Shown here piece by piece: positions 21,081 to 33,086 of a stretch of DNA of 64,000 nucleotides. Positions within the stretch are counted from its first letter, which is position 1, and every line of letters starts with the position of its first letter. A program made the position numbers and the translations under genes. The DNA is from Pollenia angustigena (taxonomy: Eukaryota > Arthropoda > Insecta > Diptera > Polleniidae). The stretch spans positions 45,570,308-45,634,307 of the forward strand of contig OV884056.1 of NCBI GenBank assembly GCA_930367215.1, in the 5' to 3' direction. The notes beneath the pieces were generated by a model that was not told the DNA's origin, ran no database searches, and worked only from the letters and a program-made list of their open reading frames with translations.

Positions 21081-22098
21081 CAGTGTTGCCAGTGGATTTT
21101 TCGGAAAAATACCTACACATGCTAAGAAAATTCCGACTTTTCCCACAAAAATCCCTTTGCATTATTGTCATTAGAAAAAATAGAAGAAAAAAACCATAGT
21201 TTTAAAAAATGATTTTTTTTCGAATATGTATGTATATTAAAGCTTTGACAAAAAAATAAGTACAAAATTAAAAAAAATATGTACATATCTGAATTTTGGC
21301 CCAAGTACCACACGATTGCGAATAATGTGCTTTTAACGAAAAAATTTTTCGGGTCATTTTGGAATAAAAACCTCACACACAAAAATACAAGTTTATTTCA
21401 AAATAAAAAAGTTAAACTTTAAATAAAAAAATTAAAAATGTTATCAATAACTTAAAGTGAAAAATATTGTTTTATTATTACATAGTATATAATTATAACT
21501 AAAAAAGTTAAATGAAAAATGTTGTTTAATTATAACATATTGACTGAAAAAATAAAAAACTAAAATATTTGATTTCCCAACTTTACCTCGTTTTGTGGGT
21601 GAACTTTTTGAACAACCTTAAAAAAACATATGGGCACTTCCACAGAAAAGCTCTCTTTTTGTCACGTCACGTCACGTCACCTAGGAATTATTCTTGTATT
21701 TTAGAACCACGTTGTTCAAATTTTTCCTCTCTTTCACTAAATGAAAACCTAGTTGCGCTCTACACCCAAATGCAAAAAAGTAAATAATATTTTCATTATT
21801 CTTTGAGAAACAATTAAAAATGGTTGGTGACGTTACGTGACAAAAAGTAGACATTTCTGTGGAAATACCAATATACGTCATGCAAACATATTAGTGCCGC
21901 CAACTTTCTAAGCCAAAAACAACTCTGGCAAAACGAGTATTGTTATTTTTTCTGCATTTATTTCAAAAATAATGCGATATGTCGAAAAATCCCTGCATTT
22001 TGGAGATTATAAAAAATCTGTCCGATATTCCCTACGCTGCTATTTTAGTATCAAAAACACCTATATGTAGGGATTTTCCCCTACTTCTGGCAACACTG
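21081..22098. mobile_element. hAT-type element F nested in E1
   Basis: 1018 bp. CAGTGTTGCCAG at the left, CTGGCAACACTG at the right, perfectly inverted. The 8-bp duplication CTAGGAAC (21073-21080 and 22099-22106) is perfect. A Tc1-like MITE (21631-21871) lies inside. No transposase. Confidence 0.93.
21631..21871. mobile_element. Tc1-like MITE G nested in F
   Basis: The left end is TGGGCACTTCCACAGAAAAG, then CTCTCTTTTTGTCACG. The right end is the near-complement through GTGACAAAAAG to GGAAATACCAA. TA flanks both sides. A triplicated CACGT/GTCAC run (21660-21681) sits next to the left end. A diverged relative starts at 61917 (CTGGGCAGTTCCAGCGAAAA). Confidence 0.75.
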
Positions 22099-22570
22099 CT
22101 AGGAACACAATTGGGTCGTACATTGTAAGAACGTAGGAAGGACGTAACGACGTTAATTTCTAAAAACTCGATCTTTTTACCCACAATTCGTAAAAGTATT
22201 TTATTTTTTTGGTAATATAATAATTATAAGAAAACAATTCAAATTTATTTATTGTTGATTTTTTCCTTCTTTTATTTTTTGTTTTTTATAGATACGCTTT
22301 TACGTTTGCGCCAATTATTGTATGACTTTGTATAAAACTCCGACTTTGGTTGAGAAGACTGTGCACTTTAAGAACAACAATAGATACCGAAAATGCTATA
22401 AATTTTATAACTGGAATCAAATCTTGATTTTATTTTATTAACCAAAGAATAGAAAAAAATTCATTTACACCTGATCTTCACCTTAAAGAAATTACCCACG
22501 TTCTATTCACAACAGTAAAAATTCACTCAATTCGTGTAATTACTTACAAAGTTGCAACACTGGTTTAAAG

Positions 22571-23709
22571 TTACTGCGGTCAAAAGTTAAGCCTAAAGTG
22601 AAGTTCAAACGTACATAGATTCAAATAAACTTGAAAAAAAGAGTAATCAGTTAATTAAAACCAATTAAGTTTGGTCATGGAATTGGTATTTCTTAAGATC
22701 TTTTACCTTTAAATGATAAATTCGATTGCAACTGTTTATAAAAGTTATTTCAAAATAACAATTTTGAAATTTTTTACACTTTTTAACCTTATTTCTTTCA
22801 TTGTGTAAAATTCAAAAAATACGTAATTTATTTAAACTACACAAAAACCTACGCAGTTGAGCTTAAACACAACGAGTACTTATAAACAAAACAAAACTTA
22901 GATTTATACAAGTCTTGTATAGGTACCTACAAAATTAAATAATATCACAAATCACTATCAGGGGTTTTAAAAGTAGTTTTTTAATAAGATTTCCGTAATA
23001 AAAGAATTTTATGACAAATATTAAACAAATATTTCTCTATTTAACAGAATTTTATAACAAAAACTATAAAAAATAGAAGCTGGGAATTTATTTCTCATTT
23101 CACATTCGAATAATATGAAAATGTATACATATAAAAATTATATTTAAAGTGTACAGATGTATTTATGTACCTATTAAAAACAACTTCCAAATTCTTGCGT
23201 TTTACGTTTTCGATTTCCAGCACACCCCTGTATATAAAAATTGTGTTTCGATACAAATGAACTCAAAAAAGTACAATTTTAGAATAAGTACAATTTCACT
23301 TAGCCATCCCTGCTTTAAAACTTAATTTCAAACAAAACTTATTTAAACATACAACAATTAATTCAATTTATTAATTAAAATAATAAAAAAAACGTGTTGA
23401 ATAGAAAATGCAGTAAAAAGAACCTTCGTAGCAGAATATTCAGGAAAGAATTAAAACAAAATAAAACCACTCAAGATATTTTTCTCTCATTTTATATTTA
23501 TGTACATATGTACATATTTCATATTTTTTACTTCACTTGTTTTTGTATATACATACATACATACATATGTATGCACATAGATTGAAAAAAAGATTTAAGC
23601 ACAATGAAAAAATGTAACTTCAAACTTGTTTTGTATTCAATGTCTTAAAAAAAAAAACATTCGTGTTCAAATCTTTCGGTCAACATCCTTTTTTGTACTT
23701 TTGCAGCAT
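22571..23709. other. Stretch with an inverted-repeat end shared with 59115
   Basis: At 23200-23230 the sequence GCGTTTTACGTTTTCGATTT then CCAGCACACCCCTG is the complement of CAGGGGTGTGCTG...ATCGAAAACGTAAAACGC at 59115-59150. These are probably ends of one TIR family. The partner ends could not be placed with confidence. 23500-23580 is a CATA/TGTA-rich microsatellite. Confidence 0.5.
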
Positions 23710-23717
23710 ACGCAGAG

Positions 23718-24959
23718 CAGTGTTGCCCGTGAAATTTCGAGAAAGATACATATTAGTTGCCAAAAAGATACACTTTTCCCCAAAAAGATACATATTGAAA
23801 AACAATTTTAAAATCTATATATAACGTTTAACATTTATTAACATACCTTTTTATTTTATATTTAATGAATATTGTTAAGAAAATGATCAGGTATGTTTTA
23901 GGTTTCGACTCGAATTGAAAATTAAAAATTGTTTCAATCCGCATAATTCATAAATTGGTGTTCTCAAATCCGCATGTTTTTGTGCATTCCAATTTTTTTT
24001 TTTTTTTTTTTTTTTGGAAAAACTTTAGTTGAACTAAATAAAGATCGCTGATTTGCTAACCGCAGCATTATAACAAAGTCTTATATTTATTAAAAAATCG
24101 TGAAAGCTTTTAAGAATAACAGGAAAAAACGCGTCTATCGCGAATATGGCTAAAATTCGCGAAAAATTGTAAACTTTTAAACAAAACTAAAATTAATTTG
24201 AAATCGCTAAATGGGTTAAAAAAAAACAAAATGTCGGAAAGTAACAAAAAAGAATTCCAAGAAAGCGAAAATTTTTATATTTCGCCATAAAATTCATTTT
24301 AAGTCCCTAAAACAATAAGGAAAATAGCAAAGTATACTTTTTATTATTAATCGTTTAAGCTGTAAAGAATAAGAAAACTTACAGGAACAAATCGCGTTTA
24401 TCGCGAACATGGCTAAAATTCGCGAAACATTGCAAAATTTAAAACAAATTAAAAAACTAGCTAAAGATCGCTTAATCGATTATAAAAACAACTTGTCGGA
24501 AAATAACATAAAAAGTGTTAAAAAAATTTTGGGTTAGTTAGGGTCTTTTGCTATTTAGGTAACGAAAATACCTGGATACCATATAAATTCATTTTTATAA
24601 TTATTTAAGTCATAAATATTAGGTATGTTTTACTAAGGCGATTATATCAAAAAGTTCATATAAATTTCCTGAAAATAAAAAAGATGTTCATATTTCTTCA
24701 GAAAAACTTCGCACTTCTAGTAATCATCGATTTAGGTGGATCGTATGTTTAAACATCCTTTATGCTTTCTTTCTTCATTATTAAAGCTGCTATTGTATTA
24801 GTATTGAGTCGGAAACGATGATCAGTCTTCTAATATTTTATTTCTATAAATTTTGCGTTCAGATTGAAAAGATACGAAAAATGTCAGGATTATACATGGT
24901 ACTTGAAGTCATCAAAAGATACGAAAAACGTATATTTTTATATCCTAATGGCAACACTG
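23718..24959. mobile_element. hAT-type element, ACGCAGAG TSD
   Basis: 1242 bp with CAGTGTTGCC and GGCAACACTG ends and a perfect 8-bp duplication (23710-23717 and 24960-24967). The interior has two related segments (24120-24200 and 24375-24490) carrying AATCGCGTTTATCGCGAA-type words. A T21 run lies near 24000. No ORF. Confidence 0.92.
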
Positions 24960-24967
24960 ACGCAGAG

Positions 24968-25622
24968 AGCAACAGACTAAAAAAGCAGCATTTACTGCAT
25001 TCACAGTTTGTTTTTTTTTTACTACGTGATACAATATGTTTTTTTATTTTTTTTTTTTTTTTTTTGTATAAAACATTTATTCTCAAAAAAAATTTATTTG
25101 TTTTGTCTTGACATCACTTGTTAGGGGTTTTGTTTGTTTTAAACATACAAATGTATGTATGTTCCTATGTATTGTGTTTAATCTAAAAATAAGCATAATC
25201 TGTGGGATTTTAAGAAATTCTTACAGTAGTTAGGGGTATGTTCATATACGAAAATTGCTGCTCTTTGATAAACAAGTTCATATTTTCTTTTATAATTAAC
25301 TTTCATCCCTGCATGACCTTTTTCTGCAGGATTTTTCAAACTTATGTCATTTGAAAAATTTTGACATACAACTTCCTTCATCCCTAGTTCGGTAATTTTA
25401 TTGTTCTTTTGTTTAAGTTTTAAGTTCAAATTAAGGACATTTACCTGATACTTTTCCTTTTTCGTTATTGTCAATAACATTAATTTAAATGTCCTCCATT
25501 TAGTAGCGTAAAAATAAGAAACCAATCCTTTTTTACTTCAATTTCCTAATTAGATTTTGAACTTAAGATTTATCCGTGCTTATATGTATACGCATACATA
25601 TTTACAACACTACTTTTTTCTT
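24968..25622. other. Stretch without a supported feature
   Basis: Contains poly(T) runs at 25010-25065 and an A+T-rich minus-strand frame (25178-25525) with ordinary random composition. I see no gene or repeat. Confidence 0.45.
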
Positions 25623-25625
25623 TAA

Positions 25626-25751
25626 GGGCCATTATTATAACTTGGCGTTAGCTGTTATCCGACAGTTAACAGACGCTTCTTGACAGATAACACATTATTA
25701 TCTGTCAATTTAATCTTAACTTTAGCTAACTTCAAGTTGTAATAATGGTCC
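25626..25751. mobile_element. PIF/Harbinger-type MITE, TAA TSD
   Basis: 126 bp. The left end GGGCCATTATTATAACTTGG is inverted at the right (...CAAGTTGTAATAATGGTCC). TAA flanks at 25623-25625 and 25752-25754. A central pair of TTATCTGTCAA/TTGACAGATAA words extends the hairpin. Confidence 0.88.
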
Positions 25752-25754
25752 TAA

Positions 25755-26997
25755 GTGTTTTTTTTTTTTTTTAACACCCCAAAATATAATAAAATCTGTC
25801 GTGTTTACGTTTGTGCATTTATTGTAAGAGTTGTTGTTTTTGTAACAACAGTTACAATGCATAAACTACGCATTTCCGCTTTGTTTACAAACATCGCGAC
25901 TTGACTCTCTTTTGTTGGAAGTAAATAAATAACGACTCTTTTAACTAACGGAATAAGTAGAGGGGAAGATGAAGTAAATTAAAATATTGTAATTTTAAAG
26001 GTTAAAATTTAGAAATTTATTAAAAACTATATTTAACATAATTTTACTTTTTTATAAACAATTCGCTTTTTTCCAACAATCTGTCTTTACGAGCCATTAA
26101 TTTACTAACATTAACACTAATATCGTGTTTGTGTTTGTTGGGGACTGCTGGTGTTAGTGATTTAAAAGAGTTGTTAATCAATCTGTTTTTAAAGCTCTTT
26201 TATAACAAGTGCGATATCTTGTTCAACAATAGAGTATTAACACAAAATTTTAATTTATTAACTTTTTGGAAAAAATCGACACGTAATATTCATATCTACC
26301 AGCTGTAAAAATATCGTGCTATTTTGTCAATTTGCCTAATTAAGAGCAACTAATATTTCTTACTTTCTTTTTCGTTTAAATCGATAAGAAGTTTTGCAAA
26401 GCAAACAATTAAAAGCATAAATTTAACAAAATGCTGTTCCGCACTTGAGAAGAAAATATTGCATTTTAATATTCATATTAATGCACTATAGTTAAAAATT
26501 ACATTTTTATTGACGTAGATTTTAAATTTAGGGTAAGTTTAAGTTTGATAGATGGATTCTTACTTCAGTAAGCTTTGCTTAAAGAAATGCTCAGTATGTC
26601 AAGAAAGTGTTTTGGCATTGTGAAAATAGCTTATTTTTGGCTTTTATCATAAAAAAGACCAGCAAGAGGAGTAATAACTAAAGATCCACCTCATTTTTTC
26701 ATATTATATTATTGTGTAAAAACAATTTCTTGACAACAAAATCCTGGAGTTTATTTTTTTTTTATCTTATTTTTATTACACCTTGATCACAAGATGGACT
26801 GAAATGAGCTGACTGAGATCGTTAAATCGACTCAGAAAGTAGTTTTAAGATAATGAAAATTTTCCCATGATTATTAAAACAAAGAAACCTATAAAAAATT
26901 TTAAAATAATTATAGGTAATTTTTGAAACTTATCGGTGTAGGTAAGGAGATTATATTAGAAAGAACTTATGGTTTAAGAAATTATAATATGTACTTG
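25755..26997. other. Unique-looking A+T-rich stretch
   Basis: No long inverted repeat, no TSD-bounded element and no convincing ORF. 25800-26250 is somewhat more complex and could be host non-coding or regulatory sequence. Confidence 0.4.
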
Positions 26998-27005
26998 AAA
27001 CCAAC

Positions 27006-27411
27006 TAGTGTTGCCAGAAAAGTTTTGGGTCATGTCCCCAATTAAAAGTTTTGAAAAATACCCATCTCAAAATCGAATCCCCAATTTTATCCCCAAATTT
27101 TAAATTATTAAATAACACATTAGTTTTAACTTTGAAGTTGATTTATCAAAAAAATCTATATTCCTTGCCAAGGCGAATTCCACTACAGTTGGTGGCATAT
27201 TGCTTAAAAACGCTAGAAATGTTTCTCGAAACAATATTTCTGTGATTTATCGGAAATAAAAGACATACAAAAAGTTGTTTTTTGTAATAATAATAAATAT
27301 GTGTTTAGTGTATTCCTAACTTTTGCAAAAATCCATAAATCCCCTTTCACGAAAAGCTGTCCCCACATTAATGTTTAAATGCCTTATTTAAGGACGAACC
27401 TGGCAACACTG
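27006..27411. mobile_element. hAT-type MITE, AAACCAAY TSD
   Basis: 406 bp. TAGTGTTGCCAG and CTGGCAACACTG ends. The flanks AAACCAAC (26998-27005) and AAACCAAT (27412-27419) match at 7 of 8. Interior CCCCAATTTT-type repeats. Non-coding. Confidence 0.88.
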
Positions 27412-28137
27412 AAACCAATACATTTAAATTTTAAATAAAATATGTATAAAGTTTGTTAGCTTAAAAGACTTTTTATAAAAAAATAGCCAAAAATAAAATG
27501 GATTTCAACTGTATTTAAAGAAAAATTTGTATGAAAATTTTACCTTTAAACATATTTCAAACCTATTTTATTTTTTATAAATACGGTAGAAAAGGTTTAA
27601 TTTTATTTGAATTTACGTTTTTAAGCATAATTATTTCCTTTCATTTCACCAAATCTTTCAATTTGCAAAGATTTTAAGCATTATTCCCTTTCCAAGGAAT
27701 AGGATTATATTTCTGTCCATAAACACATTTATTGGTTGTGTTGCTCATGTACACAAATAGGTCAGTGACATCGAATATAATAATTAAATTCTAAGGGAGG
27801 TTTCCAATATTCAAAATGTCTTCCAAGTAAGCAACTTAAATAATTTATTAATTTTAGCACAAAATTATAATAGAAATAAAAAAAAATTGTTCACCTTGAA
27901 ACATGAAAAAAATAATGTTAATTTTTATTTAATACGCACACACATAATGAATTTAACTCGATTTTTTCCGTTGTAGACAAAAAGATGGATGATTGTTAAA
28001 GTATCTATGTATAACTGTTTAACTTTAAAAAGCAAATGACCACGATGTAAAAGAAAAATGAAACAAAGTAAACATAAAAACTCAAAAAGGGAAGAGGAAA
28101 CTCGCTCCATTAAAACACTCAAAAATTATTTAGGTAA

Positions 28138-29291
28138 CAGGGTTGTCAGATTGATTTTGACCTTTTCCGCCAAATTCAATGTCAAAAATCGCCAAAGCCT
28201 TTGTTTACAAGTTTTTGACAATAAAATACATATTTTTTTAAATTATTATAAAATATTTTTTATAAATCCTAAAAAATTAATTAGTTCCGTATCGCTAAAA
28301 TACGCCAAAACTTCAAAAAAAGTCGCCATAATATATATTTTGTTTAATTTTTATATAGAGCGAAATAAAAATAGTTAGTAAACACAAAAAAGGTACGATG
28401 TTTACTATAAAACAATTTATATTAGTCTACTTAAAGCAACAAATAAAGAATTTTTGCGGTAAGTACTAAACAAATATTAGAAATACAATAGTTGCACTTT
28501 TATTATATATCTAAACGCTTCACCGGCAAGACTCGCTATTTGTCTTCTTATATGGAATACTTTGTGAGGTATTACATTTATTCAACGAAAATACAAAAGA
28601 AGTGCAAAATGTACTATTCCCATTAACTTATAACTCCTAATAACGCGTCTAGAAGTTCGTATTGCATTCTAATTCGAAGGCGAGTTTTAGTGGAGTTCAT
28701 AGTTTCAACACAGGCATTACTAGTTGTAATTAACGCATATAAAGGACAGCCAAAGTATCCTTGTAGCTTTAAAATGTTGGCCTAAACTTATTTAGTTATC
28801 TTTCCAATTTACCAACGCTAATTTTTTTCATTGTGTTTCATAAACGTCCAAAGGTATGATAGGATTCATAAAAATTTAACAACAACGTATTTTATTTGTG
28901 ATAAAAAATTGCCACATACGTAATATGAAAATGTTTATAGACTTAAAACATATTAATGTTTTAAGGAATTCTATTTATTGAGTTTTTCAAGTGCAATTTT
29001 AAATATAAAAAAACACTTTTCTAGAAGATTTTCATTAACTTCATCAGCCATTTGAACATACCTTTAAATACCTATCATACATATGATTGCCTTAAATTTC
29101 ATTCATAAAAATACGAGAATTAAAATAATATTATTTCTAAGTTTTGAATTTAACGAATTTCAAAACAAATTCATAGGTCATCAAAAATAGCCAGTTGGCG
29201 ATTTTAACTATCGCCAAATCAAAAATTAGGTCGCCAAACATGTTTGAAAATCGCCACGTTTGGCGACAAATCGCCACATCTGACAACCCTG
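28138..29291. mobile_element. hAT-type element, TTAGGTAA TSD
   Basis: 1154 bp. CAGGGTTGTCAGA and TCTGACAACCCTG ends. Perfect 8-bp duplication (28130-28137 and 29292-29299). Both sub-terminal regions carry repeated ATCGCCA/TGGCGA words, probable transposase-binding clusters. No transposase ORF. Confidence 0.93.
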
Positions 29292-30484
29292 TTAGGTAAT
29301 GTAAATTAAAAGAGAGTATGTATAATAGTGTTACCACCAGCAAAATTTAAAATTACACTTGCGATGAAAAAAATTACCCTATTCAATTAAATTACACATT
29401 ATATAAAATTAACGTTTTGTTTAATTAAAATGCTACCAAATTATCTTAATTTACTTTAGAAATCAGTCATCGATTTGCGCAAACTTATAGGCGACTACAT
29501 AATCTTATGGTGCACATATTCGTCCATTTGAAAGAGGTTTATTAAAAACCAAGATTGCCGCATATAGAGTAAGACTTTTTTTTCTGCTAAACCAGCACCA
29601 ATTGAAGCCTTGAAGGTCATTATTGTTCGTGTTATTCGTAGCATAAAACCAGCAATGCTCGAAAAAATGGTCTAAAATTGGACGTCTAGAATACTCTTCG
29701 CCAAAGACAGTTGCGGTGCGTTTAAGCCCGAAATCAGTTACATATAGTAATGTTTTGTTATTTTTTACAACTAAAAGTTTCATGGGCTTAAAAATACTTA
29801 TTTTTAAAAAAAATAAATATCCTGTAATGATTTTGTAAAAAGTTTTACAAAAATAAATTTTTTTACTTTTTGGAATATTGAAAACGTATCTCCCCCAGAT
29901 TATTTTAAAGTTGGAATACCTTTTTCCAATAAATTTAGGTTTCGATATCACTATGAAGCTCATACTTATTGAAATCTTTGAAATATTGAAATCTTTGAAA
30001 TATTTAACGATAGAAATCTTTTCATTTTAAAAAAGTAGCGTGAATTTGGCATTTTTGGGATCAACAACATTTTTAATGGCATACATTTTTTCACTGACAA
30101 CAAATTTTTATATTACATATGGGCATTCCCCAGAATGGTCTACCAGGATGGAAAAATAAAATGTTTGTAATCATCGTCTTTTATTGTTTATTATTATAAA
30201 AAAGTCTATGTTTTTATAAAAGAATGGTTTCATAGCATATCTCAGCTGTTTTACTCGAGGAAATTGCACTGGAAACTGGAAAATTTTATATAGTTTTTTT
30301 TTTTAGCTACTTCTAAATACATTTTTATATACTTATTTTACATGTAAAAAATATGTAATTTTTACACTCTTTCTTCATAATCTCTCCATTACAACCAACT
30401 GTAAAAGGAGTTTTAAGTTTTTTTGTTAAGGAAATTTTAAGATATTTATGGGAAAATGCTTGGTGATAATAATAAAAAAACATA

Positions 30485-31224
30485 TGGGCAAATCCTGCGT
30501 GACGAACGCTACATTCACGTTTTCGGATTGAAATATAAACATTTTTGGGTCTTTCAAAAAATATAGCTTCAACTTATATATAGTATTTAGTGACATTAAT
30601 ATGTACCTACGAATGGCATATATCATAATTTCTTAGCAAGTATTTGTTGCGAAATAATTGATCACAAAGTTTTGTGACGCACGCTACAAAAAGTGGAAGT
30701 AACTTCAAAGGTTGAAGTGCGTTTTCCTAATTTTTTAGCAAATTTGGCATGATAAGGTATACAAAATCTAATTCCTAAAAGAAAGATGACTATAAGAGAA
30801 TTCTAAACGCACTTATAAGCAGCCAAAAAATGTTGTGATTTTTTGACAAAAGCCGTGAACCCTTTGTGACGCACGCTAAGTTTTTCTAGTAGTATTTTAT
30901 TTATTTTAACAAAACAAATTATATTTTTACGAATTGCATTTCTTAAACTTATTTCTTAACTAATGAATATCAACTTTTTTTTAACGAAATTTATATTTTG
31001 ATAAGTCAGCTGTAAGTGCTATTTTAAGCACACAAATCACCTAAAATAATGCTAAATTCACGTATAACATTAACAAATCAGCAGTGGGGTAGGATTTGGT
31101 AAAAATTATTGCATTAATGATCATTGAAATACATATTTTTTAATATAAAAATTAAATTATATTCCATTAAAAAAAATTCATTTGAAAAATTTTTGGTTGA
31201 TGGACTGTTTCTGGGATTTGCCCA
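30485..31224. mobile_element. Tc1-like MITE B nested in A
   Basis: 740 bp. Left TGGGCAAATCC, right GGGATTTGCCCA, TA at 30483-30484 and 31225-31226. In paralogue C the corresponding site is an uninterrupted single TA near 62384-62385. Three copies of GTGACGMACGCTA (about 30500, 30674, 30866) lie in direct orientation and may be transposase sites. Confidence 0.92.
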
Positions 31225-31496
31225 TATGGAAAAATCGTACGTTCGCGACCGATACATAAGCCAATTAAAAAAAAACCAGGAGAGATATTTTATTTTGTAA
31301 TTAATACACTTTTAAAATAACTTAATAATCACTTTTGAATATTCCGTTTCATTACGCTGATTTTTAGATTTCACTACTGTCAGCCAATGTTGATTTCTAT
31401 TTTGCGTACGTTCGTGACCACATGTTTATAACTATCATTATGAAAACTTAAGCTCGATGAAATCCATCTTTTGCACTAAACATAGAGCTACCCAAA

Positions 31497-31647
31497 TTTT
31501 TTTTAATGTGTTTTTTTTTAATTTCCTAAGCTAATTCCGCGAAGCTCTATGCTTATCTGCAGGAAAGAAACCTGAGTCTCTGGCGGGAATCGAACCCGCA
31601 ACCCCGGCGCTGATAGACTAGTTCGCTACCAGCTAGTCTACCGGGGC
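31497..31647 (-). mobile_element. tRNA-related SINE copy 1
   Basis: On the minus strand the head begins GCCCCGGTAGACTAGCTGGT. It contains an A-box-like TAGCTGGTAGCG (31635-31624) and a perfect B box GGTTCGATTCC (31596-31586) inside a GCGGG/CCCGC T-arm. The tail is about 75 bp, ending in A-rich sequence. The insertion is missing from paralogue C at the matching site. Copy 2 is at 40385. The acceptor stem does not pair, so it is not a functional tRNA gene. Pol III transcription is inferred from the boxes. Confidence 0.82.
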
Positions 31648-31842
31648 AAAAAAAAATGCTAGGAAAAGTTTTGTTTTCTATATTATTTGTACATCAAAAG
31701 CGTACGAACGTACGTTCGTGACACCAGGAAATGCCCATATTTGTTTTAAACGAAAGAAACAAGAAACAAGAAATTACTCACGACAATAAAAATTATATCT
31801 AATTCGGGTAATTACCCACAAAGTGGCAACACTGATTTATAA

Positions 31843-33085
31843 GCTAAAATATTTAAAAGAATAATATGTATACATATTATGTACCTACGTACTTTTGAGT
31901 TAAATTTAATTTGCTGTATGGAAAAAATAAAATTGTTTTGTGTTCTAAAATTGTTACGACTTTGAAATGACTAACTACTTACTTAACTTCCCATTTCTGT
32001 GCTACAGGATTAGTTTTTGAGTTAAAAATGAAAAGGAAACAAATTTGAGTTAGAAATAAAGAAGACTTCTTTAAAAAAAATCACCACCAAATGAGTGCAA
32101 AACTTTCAGCATAACATGTTTTTGTTGTTGGTGTTGTTTTTATGAAATGACGTAGTAAAAGAAAAACTCAATAAAAGAAAACTTGTTACAAAGCACATGA
32201 ACAGCATTGAGTGTTTAACACACAAACACACTCCCATTTCCATATTTATAAATTAAACTACAAAAAAAAAAAAACAAAGAGAAGGAGAGAGCGAACTAGT
32301 AAAGGAAATAAAAAAATAATAAAAATGAAAACAATCAGCAATAACAAGTTAAAATCAGCTGTTCTCCCCTAATTTATAGACACACACACACTCACACATT
32401 TGTAGATATTTATATCTGTATGTATGTAAGTATATAAAACAAGAAAACAGTATGGTGTTTTTATTTATTTTTTCTTATTATTGTTGTACTTTTTATAGTT
32501 TGTTTATATTTTTTATTGGTTTTATTTCAACTAATATTCTTTAATTTCTGTTCTCGCAGCTGATGATATACACACTCAAAAAAAAAATAAGGCAAAGTTT
32601 TTAATGTTAATATGAGATAATGGCAAAAACTTAAATGAGCAGAATTTTTCGTTGAGAATAATCAATTCCATCTCTAAATCAATTTAGTCGAAGAGCGGGG
32701 ATTTCTATTTTTATAAGTTTAAAGAATGTAAAATTTTTAACAAAATATTAAGAAAATGGGTAAATAGAAGATAAAAAAAATAGGTACTAAGATAAAATTA
32801 AACAACATTTGAATAGACAATTAATTTTTTTTTTTTTTCATGATATCGCTAAAAGTCTCACAACCTGTGCAAACTGTTCATTTTTTCGCCCTATTAAAAA
32901 TTGTATGAAAATTAATTTACACAAACTTGGTAAATTAAATTTTTCTAACAATTTTGACTCCTAAAGTTTTATGCAATTATTTTTTTTATAAAGGGGTCGT
33001 CTGAACATGTCAAGCATGGCTGAGTTCCTAAACATCATAATACTTTGCAGTCAAAATCAAAAAAGTATCATAGAGTTTAACTATC
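31843..33085. other. Unique-looking non-coding stretch with microsatellites
   Basis: 32000-32500 is relatively complex A-rich sequence with a CACACACACACTCACACA microsatellite near 32380. No TSD-bounded element or ORF. It could be host non-coding DNA of the gene's upstream region. Confidence 0.4.
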
Positions 33086-33086
33086 G

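Larger units (their letters stand above)
21011..22562. mobile_element. hAT-type element E1 (host of a nested hAT)
   Basis: The left end is CGGTGTTACCACCAGCAAAA, the right end ...GTTGCAACACTG. The 8-bp duplication GTTTAAAG is perfect (21003-21010 and 22563-22570). The same end sequence (GTGTTACCACCAGCAAAA) starts element E2 at 29326. Without the nested element it is only about 530 bp and non-coding. Confidence 0.88.
30120..31737. mobile_element. Tc1-like element A nested in E2
   Basis: Left TGGGCATTCC, right GGAAATGCCCA, TA at 30118-30119 and 31738-31739. Internal GTACGTTCGTGAC-type words recur at about 31236, 31405 and 31701. Paralogue C (61990-62703, opposite orientation) lacks both insertions found here: element B (30485-31224) and the tRNA-like SINE (31497-31647). 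Confidence 0.88.
29326..31834. mobile_element. hAT-type element E2 hosting a nested Tc1-like element
   Basis: The left TAGTGTTACCACCAGCAAAA is homologous to E1. The right end is CACAAAGTGGCAACACTG. The flanks ATGTATAA (29318-29325) and ATTTATAA (31835-31842) differ at one base. About 890 bp are E2 itself; the remainder is element A (30120-31737). A minus-strand frame (29505-29963) in the left part has no recognised motif. Confidence 0.85.

Noticed and set aside
24000..24020. Poly(T) tract as a retrotransposon poly(A) tail on the minus strand
   Set aside because: It lies inside a TSD-bounded hAT element and no retrotransposon coding adjoins it.
28058..28378. 106-codon plus-strand ORF
   Set aside because: It crosses the left end of the hAT element at 28138 and has random Lys/Asn-rich composition.
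29505..29963. 152-codon minus-strand ORF in hAT element E2
   Set aside because: No hAT dimerisation or DDE motif, strong A+T-driven composition. Kept only as part of the element.
31586..31647. Functional tRNA gene
   Set aside because: A and B boxes are good but the acceptor stem does not pair and the expected anticodon arm is replaced by an extended hairpin. It is a SINE head.
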